Shown in pieces: positions 35,455 to 44,073 of a stretch of DNA of 64,000 bases. The stretch lies in NCBI RefSeq assembly GCF_009905605.1, contig NZ_JAAAKZ010000002.1:682001-746000 (forward strand), read 5' to 3'. Under the pieces are notes generated by a model. That model did not search any database and was not told the DNA's origin. It saw nothing but the letters and a program-made list of their open reading frames with translations. The stretch is from Runella sp. CRIBMP (lineage in GTDB: Bacteria > Bacteroidota > Bacteroidia > Cytophagales > Spirosomataceae). Position 1 is the stretch's first letter. Each line of letters begins with the position of its first letter. The translations under genes and the position numbers were made by a program.

Positions 35455-36906
35455 ATGCTGTTTAATTCTGTCCAGTTTCTGCTATTTTTCATTGTTATTA
35501 CCCTTGCTTATTTCAGTCTGCGCTGGAATCTGCGATGGTTTTTACTGTTGTTGGCGAGTTGTTATTTTTATCTGGTGTTCAAACCGATTTATATCCTTAT
35601 TCTGTTTGCCACCATTGTCATCGACTACTTTGCGGGGATTTGGATTGCCTCGGCGGCGGGCCCACGTCGAAAATGGCTTTTGGTAATGAGTATTGTGACC
35701 AACGTGGGGATTCTAGCCGTTTTTAAATACTTTGATTTTTTTGCCGAAACGTTCAATTCTTTCAGTTGGAAAATGGGAATTGCGTGGAGTATGCCCATTT
35801 TAAAACACCTAAATCCCGATTTAATCCTGCCCATTGGTTTGTCGTTTCATACGTTTCAGGCCATGAGTTATACGATTGAAGTGTATCGCGGCAATCAAAA
35901 AGCGGAAAAACACTTCGGAATCTATGCCTTGTATGTCATGTTTTATCCCCAATTGGTGGCAGGGCCCATTGAGCGACCGCAAAATGTGCTGCATCAATTC
36001 CACGAAAACCATCCCTACGATTGGGAAAATGTAAAAGCAGGACTGACTCGAATGGCGTTTGGTTTCTTTAAAAAAGTCGTCATTGCCGACCGACTCGCCC
36101 TGATGCAAGGCCCCGTTTACCTCGACCCTGCCCATTACAACGGGCTAACGCTTTTGGTTGCAACGTTTTTCTATACGTTCCGAATTTATTGCGACTTCTC
36201 GGGATATTCTGACATCGCTTTGGGGGCTTCGCAAGTGATGGGGTTTAAGCTTATGGAAAACTTCAAAACGCCTTATATCTCCAAATCCATCTCAGAGTTT
36301 TGGGGACGCTGGCACATTTCCCTTTCTACTTGGTTTCGGGATTACCTCTACATTCCGTTGGGCGGGAATCGGGTCAGCGAAGGGCGCGCTTATTTCAACC
36401 GATTCACGGTTTTTCTCGTCAGCGGGCTATGGCACGGAGCTAGTTGGAACTTCATCATTTGGGGCGGATTGCACGGCTTTTATCTCGTGTTTGCCTCCCT
36501 TAGGGACAAATACCTGAAACGTTGGAACATCACATTGCCCACTGGTGCTTGGTATGGTTATCTACAAACGCTCATCACATTTGTCTTGGTGATGCTTACG
36601 TGGGTATTTTTTGCGGTAGGCGACAACCCCAAAATGACCATTGGTGAAGAAGTAAGGAGTTCTTTCTTGATTCTGAAGAAGATTGCCACGCTGTCGATTC
36701 ACTCCCCTATCCAATCCGCACTCAACTCCGTCGAAATGATTTTTTGTGTTTTACTGATTGGTATTTTACTGATTAAAGAGCACTTTGTATTGCATATTCC
36801 AACCCGCCGAGATGTCACATTTTGGAGTATATTCATCACGTTGTCCATCCTTTGTTATTTCTTCGGCGTTTTTGAATCCAATCAGTTTATCTATTTTCAG
36901 TTTTAA
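35455..36906 (+). CDS. MBOAT family O-acyltransferase (AlgI/DltB-like)
   Basis: 483-residue polytopic membrane-bound O-acyltransferase. Characteristic segments are WGRWHISLSTWFRDYLYIPLGG (quoted in part: FRDYLYIPLGG), GLWHGASWNFIIWGGLHG with the catalytic His, and the NQFIYFQF end. Such enzymes O-acetylate alginate, peptidoglycan or other surface glycans using a membrane-crossing acyl donor. Usually an AlgJ/SGNH-type partner follows; none is found here, since the next sequence is a short repeat and then a convergent gene. It closes the glycan cluster that begins at 30234. Confidence 0.92.
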   Translation: MLFNSVQFLLFFIVITLAYFSLRWNLRWFLLLLASCYFYLVFKPIYILILFATIVIDYFAGIWIASAAGPRRKWLLVMSIVTNVGILAVFKYFDFFAETFNSFSWKMGIAWSMPILKHLNPDLILPIGLSFHTFQAMSYTIEVYRGNQKAEKHFGIYALYVMFYPQLVAGPIERPQNVLHQFHENHPYDWENVKAGLTRMAFGFFKKVVIADRLALMQGPVYLDPAHYNGLTLLVATFFYTFRIYCDFSGYSDIALGASQVMGFKLMENFKTPYISKSISEFWGRWHISLSTWFRDYLYIPLGGNRVSEGRAYFNRFTVFLVSGLWHGASWNFIIWGGLHGFYLVFASLRDKYLKRWNITLPTGAWYGYLQTLITFVLVMLTWVFFAVGDNPKMTIGEEVRSSFLILKKIATLSIHSPIQSALNSVEMIFCVLLIGILLIKEHFVLHIPTRRDVTFWSIFITLSILCYFFGVFESNQFIYFQF

Positions 36907-36933
36907 TGATTGAAGCACTATCATTTATGAAGG

Positions 36934-36979
36934 GCAAAGACACTGAGGCGTATTATTCTCTGCTCCTTAGCGTCTTTGC
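36934..36979. repeat. Intergenic inverted repeat (GCAAAGACxCTxAGG)
   Basis: GCAAAGACACTGAGG (36934-36948) is inverted as CCTTAGCGTCTTTGC (36965-36979), with two mismatches. It carries the same CTTTGCGTGA end (36974-36983) as the copy near 9295. It lies between the convergent MBOAT and reductase genes and may act as a terminator, although a run of T is lacking. Confidence 0.55.
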
Positions 36980-37002
36980 GTGATTCAAAAAAAACAGTCA
37001 GG

Positions 37003-37899
37003 TTACAGTTGTGTGGCTAGTATCGCAATGCCTTCCGAAAAGCTACGGGGCTCATATCCCAAAACGCGACGCGCTTTATCTAGCACAAAACCCGTACGGG
37101 CGGGGCGTTTGGCGGGTTGCGAAAACGTAGAAGAGTCGGCTTGAGCAATCAATGATTTGTCTAAGCCAAAATAATCGGCCGTCAGGATAGCCATTTCGTA
37201 GGGAGTAAGGAAATCTTTTCCTGAAATATTGAAAATACCTTCTGCTTCTTGGTCGGCAATCAAAAAACAACCCACGGCCAAATCTTCCGCCAACGTTGGC
37301 GTGCGCCATTGGTCGGTGACCACTTTGATGTTTTTCTTCTCTTCCAATGATTTTTTTACCCACAAAATAATGTTGGAACGCGACATATCGTAGGCAATTC
37401 CGTATACCAAAACGGTTCTGGCAATAGCCCAACGAATACCCGAATGTTGCACAATCTTTTCGGCAGCATACTTACTCCAACCGTAAAAACTCAGCGGATT
37501 GGCCTCCCCTTCTTCCGTGTAGGGGCCCGCAGCACCGTCAAAAATAAAGTCGGTAGAAACGTGGCAGAGAAAAATGTCGTGGGTACGGCAGGCATCCACA
37601 ATGTACTGAACCGCGTGTACGTTTTGCGCCCAACAATTGTCTTTTTCCGATTCGCACTGATCCACGTTGGTCATGGCCGCTCCGTGAATTACGACATCAG
37701 GCTTGGTCTTTCCGATGATGTCTTCCACTTCGTCCCGCTTGGTGATATCCATGGAATAATACTCATAACCTTCCGTGAATGGCAAACGGTTGGCGCCCCG
37801 AGCGGTGGCAATACATTGAATGTGAGGCTGTTTTAAAAGAAGTTCGACCAGTTTTTGGCCCAGCAGTCCGTTAGAACCTGTAATAAGAATTTTTTTCAT
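37003..37899 (-). CDS. dTDP-4-dehydrorhamnose reductase-like SDR (RmlD family)
   Basis: About 298 residues of an extended SDR. The cofactor loop is GSNGLLGQ near residues 7-14, and STDFIFDG with YGWSKYAAEK supplies the Ser/Thr-Tyr-Lys catalytic set (YxxxK). The family reduces dTDP-4-keto-rhamnose for surface polysaccharide. The frame is open 13 codons further upstream to 37938, but the ATG at 37899 (MKKILITGSNG) gives the normal N-terminus. RmlA, B and C are not here, so the sugar nucleotide made is uncertain. It lies next to the glycan cluster but on the opposite strand. Confidence 0.88.
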   Translation of the reverse strand: MKKILITGSNGLLGQKLVELLLKQPHIQCIATARGANRLPFTEGYEYYSMDITKRDEVEDIIGKTKPDVVIHGAAMTNVDQCESEKDNCWAQNVHAVQYIVDACRTHDIFLCHVSTDFIFDGAAGPYTEEGEANPLSFYGWSKYAAEKIVQHSGIRWAIARTVLVYGIAYDMSRSNIILWVKKSLEEKKNIKVVTDQWRTPTLAEDLAVGCFLIADQEAEGIFNISGKDFLTPYEMAILTADYFGLDKSLIAQADSSTFSQPAKRPARTGFVLDKARRVLGYEPRSFSEGIAILATQL

Positions 37900-37995
37900 A
37901 AACGTAAAAGTAGTAACCGCACGAATACAAGCGCACATAGTTAGTAAAAAATTACTATGCGGTCTGCGTACCTAGGCGGTTACGTTAACAATAAA

Positions 37996-40830
37996 TTATC
38001 TAAAATTACGGAGTGTATACGTGAAGGTCAGCATGTAGTATCGCTGCAATACCCGGGTTTGCAGGTCTTCAATGTAGGTTTCGGTAACGGTTCGGCTGAT
38101 GCTGTTGTTTTGACCCAAGACATCAAAGGTGCTCAATTTCAATTCTCCCGCCTGCTTTTTCAGGAATTTATAGCCGACGGCCGCGTTCCAAAGGGTAAAA
38201 TTGAGGTTGAAATCCTGCCCCAATCCCGTATAAAACGTATGGTTGAGGTTGGTATTGACAAAGAATCCTGCTTTTGTCAGCCAGTTTAACTTAAAATTGC
38301 TGTTTTGATAATAATACGTACCATCCAAAGAAGGCTGTAGCGAATTGCTAACGGTGTTGTAATTTCCATTGACCGACACCGTAAAATCAAGCTGCTCGCT
38401 GATGTTGCTACTAAGCACCAGACCTCCATTGATGGAGTGTGTATTGGATGTATTTTGGATGTTGTTAATCAATCCAATGGTGCGGGTATAGCCCGTTCCG
38501 ATGTTAAAGTTCAGGTTGCTTTTGAGCGAAGTCACTGGCAATCCGTACGTGATAAACGAACGAACGTTCCAGTTCCCATTTACGTTGACCGGCTGCGTAA
38601 ACTGTGAGCCACGGTTGAGCGGGAATCCTCCCACCACCGTATCACGCGCCGCAATGTACGTTGCCGTACTGATGTTGTTCTGCGTAAATGAGCCATTCAA
38701 ATTAATAAAGAAGCTGCGGGCCGTTTTGGGATTGGTGACCCCATAACGGAGCGACGTATTGTGGTTGTATTCCTGCTTTAAGTTGGGATTACCCGTTCTT
38801 AAAAACAGCGGATTTGAGTTATCCACTACGTTTTGTAATTGACTGATGGATGGCGCATTGGTGCCCGTACGGTAATTGAACCGAAAGCTCTTTCCATCTG
38901 CGCCTCGGTAGTTGATCATTGCCGAAGGCAAGATGTTATTAAACGATCGGTTGATTGAAAATTCCAGCGGATAATTCTGTTTGCCGCTCAATTGCGCATT
39001 TTGGTAGTTTACTTCTGCCGTAACCATCGTTTTTTTGATGCGCAACCGGTAACTTCCTCCAATTCGATTGGTGATGTAGGTATTGTCAAATTCGTTCGAC
39101 AACCGCAAATCGGGCGTACTGTATTCGCTCGTGCTTTGGTTATAATTATAGGTTTTGCGGTCTGAATAGTTTTTGGTGAAGGAAGGTGTATAATTAAGCT
39201 GCAACTGTCCGCCCCGACCAACGTTTTCTGTCAATGAAATGTTGCTCGAAATCGTGTAGCCATCTGATTTGGTATCGGTGCGCTGGTCGGTTATCTGCAA
39301 TGAATCGGAGGTTTTGCGGGTATAATAATTTACTACCGAATTCAAAAGCGATTCGCCACTCCGGTCATTGGCCGATGTCGTTAGTCCTACCGTCAGCGTA
39401 CGCCCTATTTTACCAAAGCGGTGCCGCCACAAAATACTATTTCCGAAATTATATCCATTGTTTTTTGATTCTTTCTCGGTTTGGGTTTGACTGATACGCA
39501 GCGCGTTGATGCTGTTGGCTCCTAACAGACTGCTGTAAGCGGTATTGCCCTGAAAACTGATTCGGGGCGTGATGATGAGCGAGTTTTTGGAATTGATGGT
39601 GTATTCCAAGCGGGCGTTTAAACGATGGTTTTTGTTATTGTTAGACGAAAAATAATCTTCGTTGTACAACTGCCCGGGCCCTTCGGTCGAGAAGAAAGTT
39701 CTTGCCAATTGGCTCAGGTTATTATTGCTCGCATCGTTGAAAAAATAACTACCCGACACTTTCCACTTTTTACCCCAATTGTCGGAGTAGTTCAGTCCAA
39801 TGGCATTTGTTTTATTGATACCTCCCTGCTGCCCCGACAGAAAATTGCCCGCCGAATTTCCACCGCCAAAGTTACCACCGCCGCCATTGTTTCCGCCACC
39901 ACCTCGATTTCCACCGCCGCCTCGATTGCCTCCACCTGGTGCACCGCCACCACCTGAACCTCCCAAAACACCTAATAAATCTTCACTGGCAAAATTCTGC
40001 TGATTGACGTTATTAGACATTCCAATGACAGAAATACGGGTATCTTTTTTAAAATAATTGGTACTTCCTCCCACCATGTAGCGGTCGTCGGTGCCGTAGC
40101 CAGCGTATATTTTCCCAAACTGCCCATTGTTACGATCTGAACGAGTGACGACATTTATTGTTTTTACGGTTTGACCATCATCAAAACCCGTGAATTGCGA
40201 CTGGTCGCTGAGGCGGTCAAACACTTGAATCTTATCAACCACTTCGGCTGGCAAATTTTTCAGGGCCAGCGTGGCATCATCGCCAAAAAACTCGCGCCCG
40301 TCGACCGTCACCTTCTGAACATTTTCTCCCTGTGCTTTTACCTGTCCGTTTTCGATGGTAATGTTGGGCATTTTTTCAATCAAGTCCTGCGCAGTGGCGT
40401 CGCGGTTTGTTTTGAAAGCACTGGCGTTATAGACCGTCGTATCTCCTTTTTGGGCCACCCGTTCGGCTACTCCTTTGACCACCACATCTTTCAGAAGCTG
40501 GGCATCAGGTTTCAACGAAATAATTCCCAAATCGGGAGCAGTACGCCGCAGATTCAAGCGTTGGTCGTAGGCAGTATAACCCACAAAACTGATGAATAAG
40601 CGGTAGGTTGCCAGCGGCACCGATTTTATGGTAAATGCCCCAGCCGTATCGGCCACGACGCCAAACCGAAGGGTAGAATCAGCGGCATTTATGAGCAGAA
40701 TATTGGCCCCGATCAAGGGGGATTTGTCTCCTTGGTCAGCCACACGGCCCTTCACTTCTACTTGCTGAGCAAGCAGTTGGCCGGTGACTAAAAAAAACAA
40801 CGAAACGAGAGTAAAGCGAATGTATTGCAT
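37996..40830 (-). CDS. TonB-dependent-receptor-like outer-membrane protein with Gly-rich insert
   Basis: 944 residues. Signal peptide (LVSLFFLVTGQLLAQQ), CarboxypepD-regulatory-like domain (about 24-105: VEVKGRVADQGDKSPLIGANI), a plug domain (DVVVKGVAERVAQKGDTTVYNASAF, quoted in part as DVVVKGVAERV) and a C-terminal barrel of the outer-membrane-receptor OMP_b-brl_3 type. A 40-residue Gly/Asn/Arg-rich stretch (about 291-335, e.g. GGGNRGGGGNRGGGG) interrupts the early barrel and looks like a flexible surface loop. No SusD partner is next to it, so it is probably not a Sus-type importer. Role unknown. Confidence 0.87.
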   Translation of the reverse strand: MQYIRFTLVSLFFLVTGQLLAQQVEVKGRVADQGDKSPLIGANILLINAADSTLRFGVVADTAGAFTIKSVPLATYRLFISFVGYTAYDQRLNLRRTAPDLGIISLKPDAQLLKDVVVKGVAERVAQKGDTTVYNASAFKTNRDATAQDLIEKMPNITIENGQVKAQGENVQKVTVDGREFFGDDATLALKNLPAEVVDKIQVFDRLSDQSQFTGFDDGQTVKTINVVTRSDRNNGQFGKIYAGYGTDDRYMVGGSTNYFKKDTRISVIGMSNNVNQQNFASEDLLGVLGGSGGGGAPGGGNRGGGGNRGGGGNNGGGGNFGGGNSAGNFLSGQQGGINKTNAIGLNYSDNWGKKWKVSGSYFFNDASNNNLSQLARTFFSTEGPGQLYNEDYFSSNNNKNHRLNARLEYTINSKNSLIITPRISFQGNTAYSSLLGANSINALRISQTQTEKESKNNGYNFGNSILWRHRFGKIGRTLTVGLTTSANDRSGESLLNSVVNYYTRKTSDSLQITDQRTDTKSDGYTISSNISLTENVGRGGQLQLNYTPSFTKNYSDRKTYNYNQSTSEYSTPDLRLSNEFDNTYITNRIGGSYRLRIKKTMVTAEVNYQNAQLSGKQNYPLEFSINRSFNNILPSAMINYRGADGKSFRFNYRTGTNAPSISQLQNVVDNSNPLFLRTGNPNLKQEYNHNTSLRYGVTNPKTARSFFINLNGSFTQNNISTATYIAARDTVVGGFPLNRGSQFTQPVNVNGNWNVRSFITYGLPVTSLKSNLNFNIGTGYTRTIGLINNIQNTSNTHSINGGLVLSSNISEQLDFTVSVNGNYNTVSNSLQPSLDGTYYYQNSNFKLNWLTKAGFFVNTNLNHTFYTGLGQDFNLNFTLWNAAVGYKFLKKQAGELKLSTFDVLGQNNSISRTVTETYIEDLQTRVLQRYYMLTFTYTLRNFR

Positions 40831-41034
40831 GGTGTGCTGTGTTGGGTTTGCCCGTTAGACAGATAAAATAGCATAAAGTTTAGCGATGCTTTTGGCAAAA
40901 GCGATGAAAAGACAAAGAATACCGACGATTTGGGCCGTATTTACCGATAAAGTTCAATTTTATATTCAACAGTACGTCCCAATACTTTATGGATAATTCC
41001 TTATATTGAGGCACTATTTAACCCCTTTTTATCC

Positions 41035-41958
41035 ATGAACCGTCGCCATTTTTTTCAACAAGCCACCCTCGGAAGTGCGGCTTTAGCTTCTCCTGAAAGC
41101 TCGCTTTTAACATCCCCAAAAGACCTTAATCCGTTCAAGCTCGGCCTTTCGACCTATTCGTATTGGCATTTCAAAACACCCAAAGTTGCCATCGAAACGG
41201 TCATTGACGAAGCCGCCCGCATGGAGATTGAAGGCGTGGATATCTTGCACCGCCAAATGGACAATGAAGACAACGCCTATCTTCAAAAACTCAAACGACA
41301 CGCGTTTGTCAACGGGGTAGATTTGATTTGTCTTTCCATCCATCAAAGTTTTGTGTCGCCTGATCCGGCCGAGCGCCAGAAAAACATCGACCACACCCTG
41401 CACTGCATCGAGCTGGCCTACAAAATGGGGATTCCGAGCATTCGGCTCAACTCGGGACGCTGGAATACCATCAAATCATTTGACGAACTCATGGCCAAAC
41501 GCGGCGTTGAGCCTATCCTGCCCGGCTATACTGAAGATGACGGCTTCAAATGGTGCATCGACAGCATCGAAAAATGCCTTGCTAAAGCCGCTGAATGTGG
41601 CGTAATGCTTGCCTTGGAAAATCACTGGGGCCTTACTTCCACGCCCGAAGGCCTCCTGCGCATCCGCAAAGCCATTGATTCGCCATGGTTGGGCGTGCTA
41701 TTGGATACTGGAAATTTTCTGGAAGACCCTTACACCAAACTCGAAAAAGTAGCTCCCCTGGCCAACTTTGTACAAGCCAAGACCTACTACGGCGGTGGCG
41801 AGTGGTATTCGCTGGATTTGAATTATAAACGCATCATCAACATCCTACGCCAAGCCAACTACAAAGGGTACATTGCGCTGGAATTTGAAGGAAAAGAAGC
41901 CCCAGAAACGGGCGTTCGTAAAAGCGTGGCGATGTTGCGAGAGGCCATGAAAGCTTAA
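41035..41958 (+). CDS. Sugar phosphate isomerase/epimerase-like TIM barrel (AP-endonuclease 2 family)
   Basis: 307-residue protein of the xylose-isomerase-like TIM-barrel family. The N-terminus MNRRHFFQQATLGSAALAS has a twin-arginine and hydrophobic stretch, so it may be exported by the Tat pathway. Conserved metal-type residues are visible: EIEGVDIL, LALENHWG (Glu near 200), LLDTGNF (Asp near 226) and ALEFEGKEAPE (Glu near 282). Such proteins act on sugar or inositol-type substrates, and many Bacteroidetes carry periplasmic copies. The C-terminus overlaps the convergent acetyltransferase stop by 4 bp. Confidence 0.85.
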   Translation: MNRRHFFQQATLGSAALASPESSLLTSPKDLNPFKLGLSTYSYWHFKTPKVAIETVIDEAARMEIEGVDILHRQMDNEDNAYLQKLKRHAFVNGVDLICLSIHQSFVSPDPAERQKNIDHTLHCIELAYKMGIPSIRLNSGRWNTIKSFDELMAKRGVEPILPGYTEDDGFKWCIDSIEKCLAKAAECGVMLALENHWGLTSTPEGLLRIRKAIDSPWLGVLLDTGNFLEDPYTKLEKVAPLANFVQAKTYYGGGEWYSLDLNYKRIINILRQANYKGYIALEFEGKEAPETGVRKSVAMLREAMKA

Positions 41959-42509
41959 CTCCAATCCCACACCACTACGTTCCATACGTCGGTGTAGTCT
42001 TCGTAGGTATAAATCGTGCGGAATCCTACGCGTTCATGCGCCCGCTGTGAACGCGTGTTCCGTACGGCTACTTCCGTAACGCAGAGCTCGAAATCGGGGG
42101 AGAACTGTTCTTTATGTGCAGCATATAACCCATCAAAAATCCCCTGCCCACGGTGCGACTCGGCAACGCAAATCTGACCCATAACGTAAAAACGATAGTC
42201 GCCAATGCGCTTGCCCTGCCATTGCAGCTCGGCCACAATGTCAAACATTGGCACCAATTCTGGCACCAACTGCCCCAACGTGCGCGGCATGACCAAGGCA
42301 TAACCCACTAAAGTGTCACCGTCTTTGGCAATGATTTGAGGTAGCGCATCATTCATTTGCTTCAGCACCTCCAACGAGTGCTCAACGGTCGTAAACCCTT
42401 GGTCCTGCTGGTAAGTAGCGGGGGTGTTTTTATATAAATTTTGGCGCTGAAGGGCCATGATTTGGCGGAGCTCTTCGTCCGATTGTGCAGTCGTATAAGT
42501 GATGGGCAT
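41955..42509 (-). CDS. GNAT-family N-acetyltransferase
   Basis: About 184 residues. The acetyl-CoA-binding region is CVAESHRGQGIFDGLYAAH (with the R/Q-x-x-G-x-G/A pattern), and the last part RSQRAHERVGFRTIYTY is the classic GNAT C-terminal motif (xxRAxxxxxxxGF). The frame is open upstream to 42629, but the ATG at 42509 is preferred because the promoter boxes at 42550-42581 place the transcript start close to 42543. Substrate unknown. Confidence 0.85.
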   Translation of the reverse strand: MPITYTTAQSDEELRQIMALQRQNLYKNTPATYQQDQGFTTVEHSLEVLKQMNDALPQIIAKDGDTLVGYALVMPRTLGQLVPELVPMFDIVAELQWQGKRIGDYRFYVMGQICVAESHRGQGIFDGLYAAHKEQFSPDFELCVTEVAVRNTRSQRAHERVGFRTIYTYEDYTDVWNVVVWDWS

Positions 42510-42549
42510 CCTGTAATTTATAACCCCGAAAGGGGCTGTAGTTCGCTCA

Positions 42550-42581
42550 CAAAAGTAATAATTGGCTTTCAACAAGCCAAA
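42550..42581 (-). promoter_or_regulatory. Promoter of the acetyltransferase gene
   Basis: Read on the minus strand: TTTG (42581-42578), 20-base spacer, TACTTTTG (42557-42550). It matches the Bacteroidetes consensus at every fixed base. The predicted transcript starts near 42543 and the ATG is at 42509. Its -33 box lies in the spacer of the opposing promoter. Confidence 0.7.
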
Positions 42582-42598
42582 TAAAGCTTTTATCTTTG
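42567..42598 (+). promoter_or_regulatory. Promoter of the M24 peptidase gene
   Basis: TTTC (42567-42570, one mismatch to TTTG), 20-base spacer, TATCTTTG (42591-42598), a perfect -7 box. The predicted start is near 42605, so the upstream start at 42600 would lie outside the mRNA. This supports the ATG at 42630. Confidence 0.65.
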
Positions 42599-42629
42599 CT
42601 TGGCACGATTCAAACAAACAAATCAACAA

Positions 42630-43976
42630 ATGAGAAAATCATTATACTATCTCTTCTTAACCCTTTTCACTTCCACAACACTTTATGCCCAATATCCAAT
42701 CCTACCTGAGCGCGAACGCGCCCGCGTGATTGATGAGATTTTGGAAGACCGACTTACCAACCTCCTACCCAAACTCATGCGGCGCGAAGGGATAGATATG
42801 TGGGTTATCATCTCACGCGAATACAACGAAGACCCCGTCATGAAAACCATGCTGCCGAGCACGTGGCTGTCGGCTCGCCGCCGTACCATCATGGTATTTT
42901 TTGATGCGGGGGGAGATAAACCACTGGAAAAACTGGCCATTGCTCGCTACGACGTAGGCAACTTGCTAAAAGGCGAATGGGACATCAACGTGCAGCCCAA
43001 TCAATGGTTGGCATTAGGCAAAGTGATTGAAGAGCGCAATCCCAAAAAAATCGCCCTCAATTATTCCAAAGATTACGGACACGCCGACGGTTTAACTTAT
43101 ACCGAACAGAAGGAATTGATGGCGAATTTATCGGAAAAACAAAAAGCTAAAATCGTGTCTGCCGACCGTTTGGCGGTGGCTTGGCTCGAAACTCGCTCCG
43201 AAAAAGAAGCCGCCCTTTACCCCTTGATTTGCCGTATTTCACACGAAATTATTCAGGAAGCTTTTTCCGAAAAAGTCATTCATCCGGGCATTACCACCAC
43301 CGACGATGTGGTGTGGTGGATGCGCCAGAAAGTAACTGATTTGGGGCTTGAAACGTGGTTTCATCCTACGGTCGACATTCAGCGTCACGATCCCGCCAAT
43401 TTTGACCATTTACGCACGTTTTCCAAGCGCCCTGATAAGCAGGTGATTATGCCCGGCGATTTGATTCACTGTGATTTTGGCATTACCTATTTGCGACTCA
43501 ATACCGATCAACAACAACACGCATACATTCTGCGGCCGGGTGAATCGGAAGTACCAGAATTTATCAAAAAGGCATTTGCGCAGGGAAATCGCCTGCAAGA
43601 CCTTTTGACCGAACGCTTTAAGGCAGGCGTAACGGGCAATCAAATGCTCTTGGGGGCGCTCGAACAAGCAAAAAAAGAAGGAATTACGGCCAGTATCTAT
43701 TCCCACCCCATCGGCGTGCACGGCCACGCGGCTGGGCCTACGATTGGCATGTGGGACCAGCAGAAAGGCGTTCCCGGCCCTGGCGATTATCCTTTGTTTC
43801 CCAATACGGGTTATTCCATTGAACTCAACGCCGCGGTGGAAATTGCCGAATGGAAAAAAATCATCCGAATCATGCTCGAAGAAGACGGCTACTACACCGC
43901 CGATGGTTTCCGGTACCTAGACGGACGCCAGACCGAAGTGTTTACCATCCCAAGAAAACTGACGAATGTGAAGTAA
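42630..43976 (+). CDS. M24-family metallopeptidase (Xaa-Pro aminopeptidase-like), secreted
   Basis: 448 residues. The signal peptide MRKSLYYLFLTLFTSTTLYAQ implies export; the N-terminal third is the creatinase-N-type domain and the last two thirds the pita-bread M24 domain. Likely metal residues are the Asp pair in HCDFG and LNTDQQ, His in VHGHAAGP, Glu in SIELNAAVEI and Glu in MLEEDGYY, so all five ligands appear to be present. It would trim X-Pro from periplasmic peptides. Starts after the promoter at 42567-42598, and a strong bidirectional terminator follows. Confidence 0.88.
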   Translation: MRKSLYYLFLTLFTSTTLYAQYPILPERERARVIDEILEDRLTNLLPKLMRREGIDMWVIISREYNEDPVMKTMLPSTWLSARRRTIMVFFDAGGDKPLEKLAIARYDVGNLLKGEWDINVQPNQWLALGKVIEERNPKKIALNYSKDYGHADGLTYTEQKELMANLSEKQKAKIVSADRLAVAWLETRSEKEAALYPLICRISHEIIQEAFSEKVIHPGITTTDDVVWWMRQKVTDLGLETWFHPTVDIQRHDPANFDHLRTFSKRPDKQVIMPGDLIHCDFGITYLRLNTDQQQHAYILRPGESEVPEFIKKAFAQGNRLQDLLTERFKAGVTGNQMLLGALEQAKKEGITASIYSHPIGVHGHAAGPTIGMWDQQKGVPGPGDYPLFPNTGYSIELNAAVEIAEWKKIIRIMLEEDGYYTADGFRYLDGRQTEVFTIPRKLTNVK

Positions 43977-43978
43977 TA

Positions 43979-44028
43979 AAAACCCCGACAATTCTGCAGA
44001 CCGTATTGTCCTGAATTGTCGGGGTTTT
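43979..44028. terminator. Bidirectional terminator
   Basis: AAAACCCCGACAATT (43979-43993) is perfectly inverted as AATTGTCGGGGTTTT (44014-44028). A-tract and T-tract flank the GC-rich stem on both strands, so it serves the M24 gene and the convergent exporter gene. Confidence 0.92.
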
Positions 44029-44073
44029 CATACGCCTTTCGGAGAAGATAAATGCTTAAAAGTACTTCTGATG

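Noticed and set aside
37444-37836. A 130-codon plus-strand frame inside the reductase gene
   Set aside because: Antisense shadow of an SDR gene with intact motifs; no promoter or homology signal.
39800-40003. A Pro-rich frame (PPPPPRFPPPP) on the plus strand
   Set aside because: It is the antisense reading of the Gly-rich stretch in the outer-membrane protein.
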